Of a DNA stretch of 64,000 nucleotides, positions 40,093-51,472 are shown piece by piece. The DNA is from Osedax fenrisi. Lineage: Eukaryota; Annelida; Polychaeta; Sabellida; Siboglinidae. The notes beneath the pieces were generated by a model, which saw only the letters and a list, made by a program, of their open reading frames with translations, searched no databases and was not told where the DNA came from. Both the position numbers and the translations under genes were made by a program. The stretch covers positions 49,973,469 to 50,037,468 of the forward strand of contig OZ025244.1 of the NCBI GenBank assembly GCA_964019155.1, given 5' to 3'. Each line of letters begins with the position of its first letter. Position 1 is the stretch's first letter.

Positions 40093-40896
40093 ATACAAAA
40101 TCTAAAATGTACTAAGCAATTATAAAAATATGATAAATAAGTATTAGTAATACCATTAGGAGATTTATTACATAATGTATCATAATAGTTGTGAGTCATA
40201 ACTTGTGAACAATATAATATTTCTTAATTACGATGTTAGATATATGTATTAGCAATTTAAATATATTTAATTTGTAGTATACTAGTGTTTTACGTTGCGT
40301 GTATTTTTATTTAAATACATAAGGTAATATATTTATAGTTTTATATTTTAAAAAGGGTAGTATTCTAAATAAATTTAGTAGTATATATATATATTGTTTT
40401 ATGTTTTATGTTTTATATACATTGTTTTATGTATACATAAAAATGATTCCAATGATATATATATATATATAGATAATAAACCACATTCAATTCAATTCAA
40501 TTCAATATATATATATTAAATATATAGGAATTTATTTAGAATACTGCCATTATAAAAAACTATATAGGTGAATGATCATACTATAGTATGATCTACTATA
40601 GTGAAATGATCACAATTCAACGAAAGCTGTAAATATGGGGCCACACTCGCGGATTTTCGACGTGTTCCTTAAAATCGCGAATATTCTCAACTTTTCGAGA
40701 ATTCGCACGCTAATCGCCCGCAGGCGTGACCTCGGCTGAGGTTTGACCTCGGCTGAGGTGTGACCTCGGCTGAGGTGTGACCTCGGCTGAGGTTTGAAAA
40801 CGCGGTGAGCGATAATACCTTATATTCTTCATATTTATCGTAGTACATAATATTGTCCCCATTCCTGACATCCTTGACCGAAAGAGTAAGTCCCAT
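31351..40896 (-). CDS. Paralog B: Shisa-like/STMC6-type single-pass membrane protein with PPxY tail (7 exons, 241 aa)
   Basis: Exons (minus strand): 40896-40819, 39383-39281, 36661-36612, 36487-36387, 34930-34824, 33590-33539, 31585-31351. Same order and phases as the flanking paralogs. The start MGLTLS also fits an N-myristoylation consensus. N50-T-T is a sequon. The cysteine module is C67, C84 (CP), C95-C96 (FFCC) and C106-C107 (KCC). The TM at about 121-142 has WIFIIVFLCCPCC and is followed by LVNKTY. The tail carries PPKY (198-201) and PPRY (211-214) and ends DTTVAQ, with the TAA stop inside an AATAAA. Intron 2 holds a decayed LINE; intron 6 holds an 892-bp inverted-repeat transposon that interrupts sequence still aligned with paralog C. 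The 464-bp spacing to the start of C fits head-to-tail duplication. The Shisa-like label is inference; the gene model is supported by three-way exon conservation. Confidence 0.8.
31929..32820. mobile_element. Inverted-repeat DNA transposon GGGGAAAGTAACC, complete copy (892 bp)
   Basis: TA-flanked ends TAGGGGAAAGTAACC and GGTTACTTTCCCCTA, with subterminal GTGTCCGTATT repeats facing both ways. No coding capacity. It interrupts intron 6 of paralog B at a site (AAATATTTACTCATA) that in paralog C (about 7890-7905) is uninterrupted. Confidence 0.72.
33205..33275. mobile_element. CCCAG MITE remnant (right end)
   Basis: TTATGCTGCTATTATGAGGC, then TTACTGTTGTCTGGGCTA, matching the right terminal repeat of the 60.8-kb MITE. 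In intron 6 of paralog B. Confidence 0.45.
33539..33590 (-). CDS. Paralog B exon 6
   Basis: Acceptor tttacag|ACG, donor TTTGG|GTTTAA. Encodes DQRNANAIFHNGNPGFG. Confidence 0.7.
33591..34823. other. Paralog B intron 5
   Basis: About 1.2 kb. 33660-34130 is less AT-rich than the rest. It includes a minus-strand open stretch 34001-33924 ending VTYEELNEDGGS (see findings). No repeat family recognised. Confidence 0.35.
34824..34930 (-). CDS. Paralog B exon 5 (transmembrane segment)
   Basis: Acceptor atttcag|GCT, donor TATA|GTTAGT. Encodes NFAYWIFIIVFLCCPCC and then YLVNKTY. Confidence 0.75.
34975..35470 (+). mobile_element. Non-autonomous repeat with 31-bp minisatellite, copy 2
   Basis: Same organisation as 4905-5325 but with five 31-bp units; ends CTGGTTGCTTGGG. 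It lies in intron 4 of paralog B just upstream of the transmembrane exon. Confidence 0.55.
36387..36487 (-). CDS. Paralog B exon 4
   Basis: Acceptor cactag|ATG, donor GACGA|GTTAGT. Encodes YKYMMCPTQVKPDAFFCC and then NKCCTAD. Confidence 0.75.
36612..36661 (-). CDS. Paralog B exon 3
   Basis: 50 nt. Acceptor ttatag|GTG, donor GGCGGA|GTTAGT. Encodes AFPTICKSNTVKAGGG. Confidence 0.72.
36770..39175 (+). pseudogene. Decayed CR1/L2-like LINE in paralog B intron 2
   Basis: The ORF1 C-terminal remnant (37073-37270, SVFNNRPMNYELR) corresponds to SVFFNNRSQTFELR-type sequence of the 21-kb LINE. Then LINIRSF (endonuclease start, near 37340), IVGDFNYH near 37560, RT C-terminal pieces (SRIDYHG near 38530) and a 3' end AATAAACTAGTTCATTCATTC. 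Many stops and deletions. Confidence 0.65.
39281..39383 (-). CDS. Paralog B exon 2
   Basis: Acceptor gctatag|TAC, donor ATGC|GTTAGT. Encodes MSLKEAGEGDLIYGW, NTTTD and YIKSM. Confidence 0.75.
40487..40512 (+). repeat. Solo LINE-like 3' tail
   Basis: AATAAACCACATTCAATTCA, a (TTCAA)n run after AATAAAC, the same arrangement as the 3' ends of the other LINEs here. No LINE body is recognised upstream. Confidence 0.35.
40725..40800. repeat. GC-rich 18-bp tandem repeat of palindromes in paralog B intron 1
   Basis: Four units TGACCTCGGCTGAGGTGT. The core CCTCGGCTGAGG is an imperfect palindrome. Preceded by GCCCGCAGGCG. Starts about 20 bp after the exon 1 donor and stands out from the AT-rich intron. 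Confidence 0.8.
40819..40896 (-). CDS. Paralog B exon 1
   Basis: MGLTLSVKDVRNG, then YYDKYEEYK; donor AAG|GTATTA. A GC-rich repeat of palindromic 18-mers begins about 20 bp downstream in intron 1. Confidence 0.75.
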
Positions 40897-41080
40897 TGCA
40901 CGTACAGTCCGACAAGTAAAGTTTGCAAAGTTGGCAGGTTTTATTTATAAATTACGTTACAATAATGCATTTGTAATAATAAGCGTTTATTATATTGTGA
41001 AATTTAAATTCGTAATAGTATTATTTGCTTTGAAATCGATGATTGGCTATATTCATTAGTTTATTATATTTCATTTGTTT
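40897..41080 (-). promoter_or_regulatory. Putative paralog B promoter
   Basis: On the transcribed strand, a CCAAT-like TAGCCAATC and an ATCGAT lie upstream of CTATTACGAATTTAAA, and a TATA-like TTTATAAATA lies about 50 bp before the ATG. The ATCGAT and CTATTACGAATT blocks recur in the same order upstream of paralog C. Shared promoter function is inferred from position and conservation. Confidence 0.4.
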
Positions 41081-41289
41081 ATTTTTGTTTCGTATATGTA
41101 AGAGAGAACACGATTATAATAACACTGAATATGATGTATCACATATAGTAATTATGTACGGTGATAATACGTGTCATATTGCAATAGGAGTAGATTACTA
41201 ACTCCGAAATAGTTAACCTAAGAATAGATATTTATTAAAAATATTCTATATATTACCCCTTTTAATTTATAATTAAGATATTATAGTAT

Positions 41290-42120
41290 ATACTATATAT
41301 ATAGGAGCGTCGGAAGTGGGGGCGGGGTATCAGACCCCCCCCCCCATTCAAAAATATGGGGGGGGGGGGGCTAAGTGTGTTTTGCCCCCCCCCATGAAAT
41401 GTTTATTAATAAATTTTATATATATAAAATCAAGTATATTATCTTTGTTAATACACATTTTTGCTAAAGAATTGTACCAAACATATGGTGGGGGGTAAGT
41501 ATTGTTTGCCCCCCCCACCATACATGAAATATGATAATATACATGAGAGAATCTCTGAGAGATACTTATTATCTGGCGATATTAAGAATGAAATTATTCA
41601 ACTATATAAATCTGAATTATTAAATATTCGATTGAAAGATATTAAAGGGACTTTTCAATTCAATGTGATGGAATTCAAGATATATCCGGAAGTGAGCAGG
41701 ACATTTTGGTGGTTCGTTATTTGACATAAAAACTATAAATGAAAGAAATATGCATATGAATATGCAATATGACTGAGGATACAACTTAGAAAATATAGCA
41801 AATTTAATGTCATCTGAACTTTAACATATTAACTTGCCTATTTATAAATTAAGAGGACAGTCATATGATAGTGCAGCTAATATTTCTGGTGAATATAATG
41901 GTGTAAAGACTATAATAATGAATATAAAGCCATTAACTTTTTATACACAATGTGGAGCTCATCGCACAAACTTAATAGCAAAATCATTAGATAATAATAT
42001 AAATATAAGAAAAGCCTTGATTTGGTTCATGATTTGGGATTATTATAAGAACAAACTATCAAATTCCGGATTGTATATAATACTAATAATAACAAAGCAA
42101 ACACATTGAAACCATTATGC
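41290..42120 (+). pseudogene. hAT-type transposase remnant (ZMYM1/DUF4371-like)
   Basis: 41316-41520 has G and C homopolymer runs around a repeat. 41834-42109 encodes KLRGQSYDSAANISGEYNGV and TQCGAHRTNLIAKSLDNN, matching the RGQgYDgAanMsGkysGvq and HC.aH.LNL motifs of hAT transposases of the ZMYM1/DUF4371 type. An upstream piece (41461-41724) may be the preceding region. Frames broken by stops near 41724 and 42110. Confidence 0.65.
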
Positions 42121-42759
42121 CCAACAAGATGGACTGCGAAAAGCATGTATTAAAACAATATAGTGGTATAATCGATGCACTGAATTAATATAAAGAATTA
42201 GATTATATTACCAATGACCACAAATATATTTCAAATTTTATTAAAAAATATGAATAAGTCAAATATTTTTTCTATGAATATTTCAAGTTTTATATTTTAA
42301 AGCTTGGATATGAAAGTGAAAGCTTTCATGATAATAACACATTTTATTGAAGGTAACATTTATAAAAAATATACTTGAAAGCATATATGATTATAGGTTA
42401 AAGTCAAATAATATTATTAGTCAGAGGGAAATAAAAAATACTAAAGAAAATACTAAAGAAAAAAGAAATACCTAACAGTTTTTTTTAATTTTATTATTTT
42501 TATATAAACGTCAATTAAAAAGAAAGAAAACATGAAAGTAAATTCAAATATAAAATGCAAAAATTCAGTAAAATAATATTATTAATGTCGGGGAAATAAA
42601 ATATTGTAAAGTAAAACACTCAAAAGTATTAATTTTTTTTTAATTTTTACATAAACGTCAATAAATTAAAATAAGAATAAAATGTGGATCTTAGTATATA
42701 ATACAATATTAGATAAAAGACATGATAAAAGATATAAAATTAGAAAAATGAGATTTAGA

Positions 42760-43743
42760 TTATAAGTATACTGAGTAAGAAGATAACAAATGTGTATACA
42801 TACGTTTCCTGAATAATTTATAATTTGAAATATTTTTTAAAATATTATCAAGCTTATTCCAGGTAATTGGTCCAATGTATATTAATATTCTGCATAGTTC
42901 TTTTTTGAAATTAATAATTGAGAAATTATTTATGCTCCTAGTGTTGTGAGATGATGAAGTTACAGAAAAAAATGCATTTGTTATAACAGGATGAAGATCA
43001 TTGAAAATTTTAAACATAAATTCACATGTACTTATATATGTAATTTCATTTATTTTTAATAAAGAATTATCAATAAATAGTCCATTAGTATGATGTAAAA
43101 AATGTTTTTTACATATAATTCTTATCATTCGCTTTTGAAGAATATATATGCATGATACATTAGATTTATATGTATTTCCCCAAAATATGTTACAATACTT
43201 TATATGAGGCAAGAATATGGAATTATATATATGAAGTAATGCTTTTTTATTTATAAATTTGGAAATAATGTTGGTAATCCATATGATTTTTTTTAGTTTT
43301 GATTTTAAAAACAAGATATGTTGTTTCCAGTTTAATATATCGTCTATAATTACGCCTAAAAATTTATAAAATGTAACTCTTTCAATATTTCTGTTATTTA
43401 AATTTATATTTATAATAGTTCTTGAATTAATAGACATAAAGCAAGTTTTATTTAAATTTAATGATAACCTATTATATATTAACCATTTATTAATATTTTT
43501 TAATTCAGTTTGACAAATATAATTAAGTAATTCGGCTGATGTATTTTCAAAATATAAAGTAGTATCATCTGCGAACATGGTAAACTTACATAAAGAAGAT
43601 GATTTTGTAATATCATTAATATAAATTAAAAATAAAATGGGTCCTAGGATGGTGCCTTGGGGTACACCCGTTATGACTTTTAGTTTATCTGAAATTACAT
43701 CATTATATATACACTGTTGATATCTATTTGTTAAATAGCTCAT
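42760..43743 (-). CDS. LINE reverse transcriptase C-terminal half (327 aa open frame)
   Basis: Contains GVPQGTILGPILFLIYIND, the catalytic FADD (about residue 58), FLGVIIDDILNWKQHI and the C-terminal IGPITWNKLDNILKN. It is part of the LINE at 42330-46130. The frame continues upstream to about 43968, where an in-frame stop separates it from the N-terminal RT part. Confidence 0.75.
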   Translation of the reverse strand: MSYLTNRYQQCIYNDVISDKLKVITGVPQGTILGPILFLIYINDITKSSSLCKFTMFADDTTLYFENTSAELLNYICQTELKNINKWLIYNRLSLNLNKTCFMSINSRTIININLNNRNIERVTFYKFLGVIIDDILNWKQHILFLKSKLKKIIWITNIISKFINKKALLHIYNSIFLPHIKYCNIFWGNTYKSNVSCIYILQKRMIRIICKKHFLHHTNGLFIDNSLLKINEITYISTCEFMFKIFNDLHPVITNAFFSVTSSSHNTRSINNFSIINFKKELCRILIYIGPITWNKLDNILKNISNYKLFRKRMYTHLLSSYSVYL

Positions 43744-44837
43744 TATCCAGTTAAGTGCAATGCCTCGTACTCCAATATTGTTTAATTTAAAAAGTAATAT
43801 TCTGTGATTAACTGTGTCAAATGCTTTTTTTAAATCAATAAAGATTATAGCGCCAACATTGTTATTATTAAAACAGGTACTGATTTGTGACTGGAGGTTA
43901 AATATTGCATGTGATGTACTGTATCCTTTCCTAAAACCAAATTGAGAAGGAGATAATATATTAAAAGATTATAAAAAACTATAAAAGCGAGAATAAAATA
44001 TTTTTTCTAAAATCTTTGCGAATTGACAGGTGAGAGAAATTGGACGATAGTTATTAAAAAATGTATCATCACCAGTTTTGTGTAAAGGGATAATATTTGA
44101 TAATTTTAAGAAATCCGGTACAACGCCTGATTCAAAAGATAAATTTACAAGAAAAACAAATGGATAAACCAATACAGGAAAAATACATTTAAGTAACTGC
44201 ATGGATATGCCATAATGATCTCTTGATTTTTTTGGTTTGAATTCATTTAATACTTTAATAATTTCATCTGAACTTACTGGTGTTAAAAAAAACTATGTAT
44301 ATTAGGTTCAGGTAAAAAGAATTTAAAGTCATCATCATTACAATTATTTATATTATTATCTAAATTAGAACCAATGTCTCTAAAAAAAGAATTAAATTCA
44401 TTAGCAATTTGTTTAGAATCAACAATATTCACATTATTTACATTAAAATTGTCAGGTAGTTGTTTGAATTTTTTTTTAACATTAAGTAAATTATTTAGTA
44501 CATTCCATGTATTTTTTGTATCAGAGCAATTTTTTAACAGATTTGAATAATACTTTTTCTTAGCTTCTCGAACTAAAGATGTTGTATTATTTTTAAAAAT
44601 TTTGTAAATAAATAAGTCATTTTCAGATTTAGATATTTTATATTTTTTATATAATATCTGTTTTTTTCTACAGGCCTTTTTAAGATCTCGAGTATTCCAT
44701 GGAATGAGTTTATTTTTGTGGGAGGCTTTATTAATTTTTGGACAGTATCTATCAAAATTTAATATAAAGTATTCCAAGAATAAATTCCAAGATTTTTCTG
44801 TATCGTTAGTTTTTATGAATTCCCAGTTTGTTTTTTT

Positions 44838-45440
44838 TTAAATTTCAAACAGATTAAACATGGTTCTATCATTAATTTGATTTTGTTTGATTTTAGTAGA
44901 TTTAACTTTATCTTGAGGTTTGGTAGACAATTGTAAATTTAAAACAATTGGAAAATGGTCAGATATATCTGAAATAATTATTCCTGAAAATCTTTTCATA
45001 TTAAGATTAAAATTTGTAAATATATTATCAATTATAGATGAAGAATTATGTTTAGTGTCGATTCTAGTTAGACGATTAATTAGATGGGAACAACCTAGTG
45101 AAATCATCGTATCAAAAAAGGTATTAGCCACTTTATTTGTATTTATATGCACTAGATCAATATTAAAGTCACCACAGATAATCATTTTGTTATCATTACT
45201 AACATGTTGCTGAAAATTATTTATCAAGAAATCAATAAATGTAGAGTGAGCTATTTTTTCTAAAGTAGGAGGAAAATATATTGTACTGAAAATTATGTTT
45301 TTTGATTTTTCAAAAATAATTTCAATTGATATGTTGTCATAATAGTTATTTGATATGGTAGATAGAATATTAAATTGATAATGTTCACGTATATAGATTA
45401 AAACACCACCTCCATTTTTATGTTTACGATTTGAACATAT
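44838..45440 (-). pseudogene. LINE AP-endonuclease domain, C-terminal part
   Basis: Reads HKNGGGVLIYIREHYQF, IYFPP, MIICGDFNIDLVH, SSSIIDNIF, ISDISDHFPIVLNL: the GGG, GDFN and SDH catalytic blocks of APE-type LINE endonucleases. It is separated from its N-terminal part by the SINE at 45448-45738. Confidence 0.72.
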
Positions 45441-45447
45441 ATTGTTA

Positions 45448-45738
45448 TTTGTTATTTTTATTTGGTGGAGTCCTTTCATCCCATCCAGGAACTTAGATAA
45501 AGTTTTCACTTATAACCATATATGGCTCTAATGTCCCTTCGAAGCCGCTCTCATGTTAAGGCATCCATGGTTTTAACGAGAGCCGATCATTTATTTATAC
45601 ACAATTATATAAGATCACTTCTAAATAATATTTTAAGACCCATTTTATAAAATTAATTAATGGTCCGGACGAGGGTCGAACCCGTGTCCTACTGCTTGTG
45701 TGTCTGACGCCTTAGCCACTGAACCACACAGGTAGTTT
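45448..45738 (-). mobile_element. tRNA-derived SINE family 1, copy 2 (inserted in LINE)
   Basis: Head CCTGTGTGGTTCAGTGGC with B box GGGTTCGACCC, then the same body as at 14660-14940. It splits the endonuclease frame of the minus-strand LINE between the residues ...GYNHIKNYL and NNICSNRKHKNGGG, so it is younger than that LINE. Confidence 0.7.
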
Positions 45739-46139
45739 TTTATATGGTTATAACCAGGAATATTAAAAATGAAAATATTATTATCACTCAACCATGTTTC
45801 AGTAATTGAAACTATATCAAAATGATCATCAAACGTATTCAAAAACATAATTAATTTATCAATTTTTTTTTTTAAACTCCTAATATTGATGTTAATAATA
45901 TTAAAATTAAATAAATTATTTTTATTAGAATTCAACTTCCATTCATTTGAGGTGTAATAATTGGATTCATTGAGAAAATTAAAATTACAATTTGAGAAAT
46001 TATTATTATTAAAACTATCATTATTGGAACTAAAATTGTTAATTTGATCAACATTAAATTGCGGATAGATTTCATTCAAATTCATATAGTACAAATATTA
46101 AAAAGTTAAAATTGAATAAGATAATATAAAAGATTAAAG

Positions 46140-47400
46140 ATATAGATAAAAAATATATGTAAATACCAATTATAATAAAATGTTAAAAATAGAATGTAAT
46201 ATGAAATTAGAACAAACGACAACGAAAAATAAATACAAAATAAAATATTTATATATCAGAGAATTTATTTATATCTGTTATTTTTACTGGAGACGAATCT
46301 TCGTTTTTTATAATAAAAGTTATTCCATTTATAGTCCAACAATGTAATATCACTTTATCTTTTCGAAGTTGTCGAGCTTTGTAGAAAATATCAGAATTAA
46401 ATTATATAGAAAAAAAAGTATTTTATATTTTATATATATACGAGTTTTTATATTGATTCAAGGTTTATAACCTACTTTTATAAACATATCATATAACATT
46501 TTTTATAAAATACAAAATAGCTTATAATAAATATTTATAATAATATATTATAATAATTTATTTTTAGTTTAAATATATCTAATTTAATTTTCTAAGTATA
46601 TCTAATTCAGATAATAAGAAATATAATATAAATTATTATAAATATGTATGATATGAATAGTAGTGAAAGTTCAAAAGACTATGTAAGGTACATCATCTAG
46701 ATAAAATAATATACAATTATTAATGTTATGTTAATATAAGAATGTGATTAGATATGATCAATTAATATGTTAATATACTTTATTATTAATATTTAGAGAA
46801 TAAAATATACTGAGTTATTTGATTTCATAATGATGAAAATTAAAACAAAATGTTATACTAAGGAAACATAATTTATACATTTGTATAAATTAAAGGAATC
46901 ATTATTACAAAGAATATAATTCATGAAAAAAAAAAGTTTGTTTTTTTAGATTAATATTATTAATCCTATTAATTTTCTACACTAAACAGATGTTAATAAA
47001 AAATGTATGAAGAATTAACGATTGAAAGATCGAATTTCCATATGTTCAAATCAATCAATAAGTTCAATACCACCTGACGAGGATAAAAATATACATGATG
47101 TAACAATCTCCTAAAATTCAAAAAATATTTTCTGGCATAATATATTTGATCAAATTTTTATTAGTTTGGCCCATCGATGTAAACATTTATTTACATCGAT
47201 GGTTTGGCCATCGAGTTATGTGTCATGTTAGTGTGGATTTAGTCAGCTAAGATACTAAATACCTTATTACGTTCCTTAAATTATATTATTATTAACCCAT
47301 CTAACTGGCTTAAACCATACACATTCCCATATATCTAATAATCACATTTGTTGTTATCTATATTATTAATTTTTAGTTATTTGGTTTACATTTGTTGGCT
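46140..47400. other. Intergenic AT-rich sequence
   Basis: Likely 5' region of the minus-strand LINE (to about 46400) followed by low-complexity DNA. Contains the 13-bp-arm hairpin at 47171-47202. No gene recognised. Confidence 0.35.
47171..47202. repeat. Perfect 13-bp hairpin
   Basis: CCATCGATGTAAA (47171-47183), loop CATTTA, TTTACATCGATGG (47190-47202). Confidence 0.85.
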
Positions 47401-47600
47401 TACTGCATATATTTATATGTTGATTGTATCATTGTGTTTGAGTCGGTAGTGGCTGCATTTTTCGATATTATCAGCTCTAGATATTAGGAGGTGTTCATTC
47501 CATGTTATAGGGACTGTTCGCATCTCATGGAAACAGAACCATCCCATAGGATGCATATGGGTCGGACAAACCCTATACCTCCCACCTAGTAGTTTATTAT

Positions 47601-47625
47601 AAGTTCTATGTATATATATATATAT

Positions 47626-47674
<49 letters not shown>

Positions 47675-47680
47675 GAACTT
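47601..47680. repeat. 80-bp AT-rich palindrome
   Basis: AAGTTCTATG at the left (47601-47610) and CATAGAACTT at the right (47671-47680) enclose a TA tract that is itself nearly self-complementary. It adjoins the 5' end of the LINE remnant. Confidence 0.75.
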
Positions 47681-49250
47681 ATTAAGCCCATCCTTAAAAA
47701 ATAGTCTCTTGATCCAGATGTATTGACCAATTACCGACCGATCTCACAGCTTCCAATAATAAGTAGGATCATGGAACGTGTGCCACACGTAGTGTGGTCA
47801 GTCGTCCACTCATCAATTACCTTGAAAATAACAATCTGCTTGGTTAATTTCAAAGTGCTTATAGAAAATCTTTCTCTACTCATAATACCCTCACCCATGT
47901 CACTGACCTGATTCATAACTCGTTTGAAATGTCTTATTGCATACAACTACTCCCGATTGACCTATCTAGTGCCTTTGACATGCTCAACCATTCGATCCTC
48001 ATTAACCGTATCATCGAACTTGGTATTGAAGGTTCCCACCTTAAGTGGTTGATGTCGTTCATCACTGATCGAACTTCGTATGTTAAAATCAATGACTTCA
48101 TATCATCTCCTACCAACATTCTTAAAAGGTATCTCATGTATCAGTTCTTGGCCAACTTCTTTTCCTTATATAATTAAGTAATTACGTCCTATCTCTAATA
48201 TTATTCGCAAATACCCTAATATCTATTACCACATGCTGATGACATTCAACTACTACTGAAACTGCCCATTGACTCTATGTACTCTAACTCTGAGCTGTCA
48301 GATTGTACCTCTGAGATTACTCACTGGTTACTAACTAATGACCTCCTAGTCAATACTTCCAAAACTGAACTTCTTAATACCTCGAAGGTACATGTCACTT
48401 TTCTTACTCTGTTAATTGACGATATAATAATTAAGCCTACTGAATCTGTTCGCAAACTTGGTCTTTTAAGTGATGGTATACCATTGTGAGTATACTCTAT
48501 CGTACGGTGGTCATATCAATGCAATTTCTAAATCTGTTAATATCTATTTGAGAAAAATTCGCCACATTAAAAACTATTGTTCCCCAACATCACTAAACGC
48601 CTTCTCAACGCCCTAGTATTATCTCGAATAGACTATTATTGTTCTCTATTATACGGCCTTATGAACTATGAAGTTATAAAAGTTGACGGAATTATTATTT
48701 CATCCGTAAGATTGATTCATAGGCTTAAGCGATGCGATCATTTAATTGACACCCATGAATGCAATATGAAATGGCTATCGTTTAGAAAACGGTGTCAATT
48801 TAGGCTTCTCTGCTTAACACATAAAACACTATTCCTAGGAATTCCTTAAGAGCTGCATACATACGTGGATTGATCACTCGTCGCAATATCCTCCCACATC
48901 TGCGTTCGTCTGATGCCATACTATTTGACTTACCTGTTACTCGTAACGTGATGCGTTCTCGCTCCTTTACAAGCATGGCTCATACTACATGGAATCTGTT
49001 GCCTTACCAGCGGTAAGCCTACGAAGATTGAAGTCGCCTCACTTCTTTGCAAATAGTCTCAAAGACTATTTTAATTTAAACTTAAGGTAACTCTTTCTTT
49101 GATGTAGATCTGGTTTCATCTCTATTTCATATATTATATTGCTACCTTATATACTGTTATTGTTTCATTTTTTGTTCGTTCCCAACACCAGTGAGGGTAA
49201 TCGTTTTGGTGTATAAATAAACCATCCTATCCTATACTATCCTATATATA
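47665..49250 (+). pseudogene. Decayed CR1/L2-like LINE (RT part), intergenic
   Basis: TNYRPISQLPIISRIMERV (47722-), LPIDLSSAFDMLNH (47953-), SRIDYYCSLLYG (48622-) and TWNLLP near the C-terminus, spread over three frames. The 3' end is AATAAACCATCCTATCCTAT. 5'-truncated at the palindrome. Confidence 0.75.
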
Positions 49251-49259
49251 CATATTTGT

Positions 49260-49850
49260 ATTACTTGTCGCCTTAACTTGTTTCATTCTTGTATTATATA
49301 CTATAGTAGGCTTTATTTTGTACGGCAAGTATAAATCAATTATTTATTTATTAGTATACTATAATAAAATTGTGCATATTAATAATACCATATTTTATTT
49401 ATTTTATAAATATAAGATATAACATTATATTATACATAATAGATATTATAGTAGTTCTTACAAATTTACAAATAAATATATAAATTTCATTAGATAACAA
49501 TATTCATATTACTATAAAGATAATTGTATATATGTGTATGTAAATTATGATAAATAATAATATAAATTGAAATAGATGATAATATCAATTAATTTTCATA
49601 CTCTAAAACTTAAACTGCTGTTTTCACAGAATACTTATTTTGCGTTAGGTATTGTGTATAAATACAAGTATCACTAAGACTAGTATATGTATTATACTAA
49701 TTGTATGGCATTATATAAACAACCTATATATAAATAATCCTATAATACAATATTTTGTAGATATATGTGTATATATGTGTATAATTTAAAAAATAAAAAT
49801 ATCTGCAGAAATACCATACATAAAAAAATAATAATTTGTATGCATATATG

Positions 49851-49900
<50 letters not shown>

Positions 49901-50222
49901 ATATAATATATATTATAAATATTATTTGTTATAGAATTATGTATATAAATGAAACGAATAGAATAACAAAATAGCTCAATTCAATGAATATTATTATGCG
50001 CGCCTAGTTTTGTGTACACAAATTATTTGCTATAGAAAATAATATATATCTCTATACATACAATGGTGGGTATCGTGTGCCATGCATTATAGAATATCAA
50101 GAAATATTCTAGTTGCATGATCCATATTTAATTATTTAAAATTAAAATTTAATTTCATAGTTTAAATTCTTACGAACTTTTTATCTTACATATAAATATA
50201 AATATTCTTAATTAATCTTATT

Positions 50223-50260
<38 letters not shown>

Positions 50261-50432
50261 GCTATTATGATATTATGCGTATAAGTATACGTATAAGCAC
50301 GATTATAAAATAAAATTATTCAATTCTTAAATCAATCAATCAACTACGAATAATTAATATTAATTACGCGCACTATTTATCTTAATTATTAATAAATAAA
50401 CACGACCTCGTTACGTAACAACGACTATTTTA
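49260..50432. other. 3' flank of paralog A
   Basis: AT-rich spacer with (TA)n tracts at 49856-49897 and 50227-50257. No coding or repeat family recognised. Confidence 0.4.
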
Positions 50433-50703
50433 TTACGCAACAGTAGTCTGTTCCGTGGTGACGTCAACGTCGGCTGATTGTACCGTGGCGTTCACGTAGG
50501 GGGCGCTAGTGTAGGCCACTTGGTGTTGGCTAGAGTAACGGGGAGGTTCTGATCTCTCGTCGGTGGGCGTGTACATGGGCGGGGCTTGAATAGCGCGACC
50601 ACGTGACTGACTAGGAGGAGGAGCCTGGGACGGCGGCGGTGGCGGGGGGTTACGCTGGATCAGACCGATGTTGTTGAGGTTATAGGTCACGAAGGGTACG
50701 TTA
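50433..50703 (-). CDS. Paralog A exon 7 (PPxY tail)
   Basis: Acceptor cacacacag|TAAC. Encodes 89 residues with a polyproline run, PPMYTPTDER and PPRYSS, ending TTVA and TAA. The stop reads TAATAAA, so it overlaps a poly(A) signal. This is the longest tail of the three. Confidence 0.78.
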
Positions 50704-50939
50704 CTGTGTGTGTGGTATTGCGTGGTTATGTACGATATGTATACTAGACTTATTGTTATTAATAATATCATTTATAGTAATTTGAAATTAATCATACGTT
50801 CATTGGATTTCGCTTATTTGAGCATATTAAACCAGTTAAAATATAAACCTGTTTATTAAATACACAATAGAAAAAATGAATAATAAATTAAACATAATAT
50901 TTAAGACTTAATTTTGTCAATATATTTCCTTAATTTTCG

Positions 50940-50985
<46 letters not shown>

Positions 50986-51066
50986 TCAAACCCAAATTCT
51001 GGATTAATATTGTGAAAAACTGCATTATTATATCTTCGTTCATCTGTGATGTGCGTATGTATTAGC

Positions 51067-51115
<49 letters not shown>

Positions 51116-51414
51116 TAAAATATATTTATGTTTACTCGTAAATAGTAGTTATGATATAATTAATTAGTTATATAACGTGTATATGCATAATAATGTAGGG
51201 TATTTTTTAAAGAGAACACATTATTGTTCATCGATTTTCGACATTCGAAAGTTTATAAGATTAATTATATATATAGGCTGATTGAAATTATGTAGCATGC
51301 TACTGCAGTATATTCTTAATAACAATCGTTTACGATTATTATCTTTCCTATTGTTTTATTCTCCATTAATGATTCTTATTGAATTAATAATTAATTTTAA
51401 ATATATATAATCGT

Positions 51415-51472
<58 letters not shown>

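Larger units (their letters stand above)
42330..46130 (-). mobile_element. Jockey/CR1-superfamily LINE, one of the better preserved copies
   Basis: Minus strand. Endonuclease start near 46094 (NIININIRSLKKKIDKL, ITETWLS), interrupted by a SINE, resuming 45456-44838 (GGGVLIYI, IICGDFNIDL, ISDHFPIV), linker 44777-44283, RT 44202-42760 (NYRPISLTCQFAKILEKI, FRKGYSTSHAI, FIDLKKAFDTVNH, GVPQGTILGPILF, MFADDTTLYF). A stop follows FYSFL near 43970, and the 44.3 and 44.8 kb joins are broken. The 3' UTR (42330-42760) has two units of AATTTTTACATAAACGTCAA. Different subfamily from the 21-kb LINE. Confidence 0.8.

Noticed and set aside
40710..40928. Alternative minus-strand frame across paralog B exon 1
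   Set aside because: The frame is not conserved in A or C and owes its length to the 18-bp repeat.
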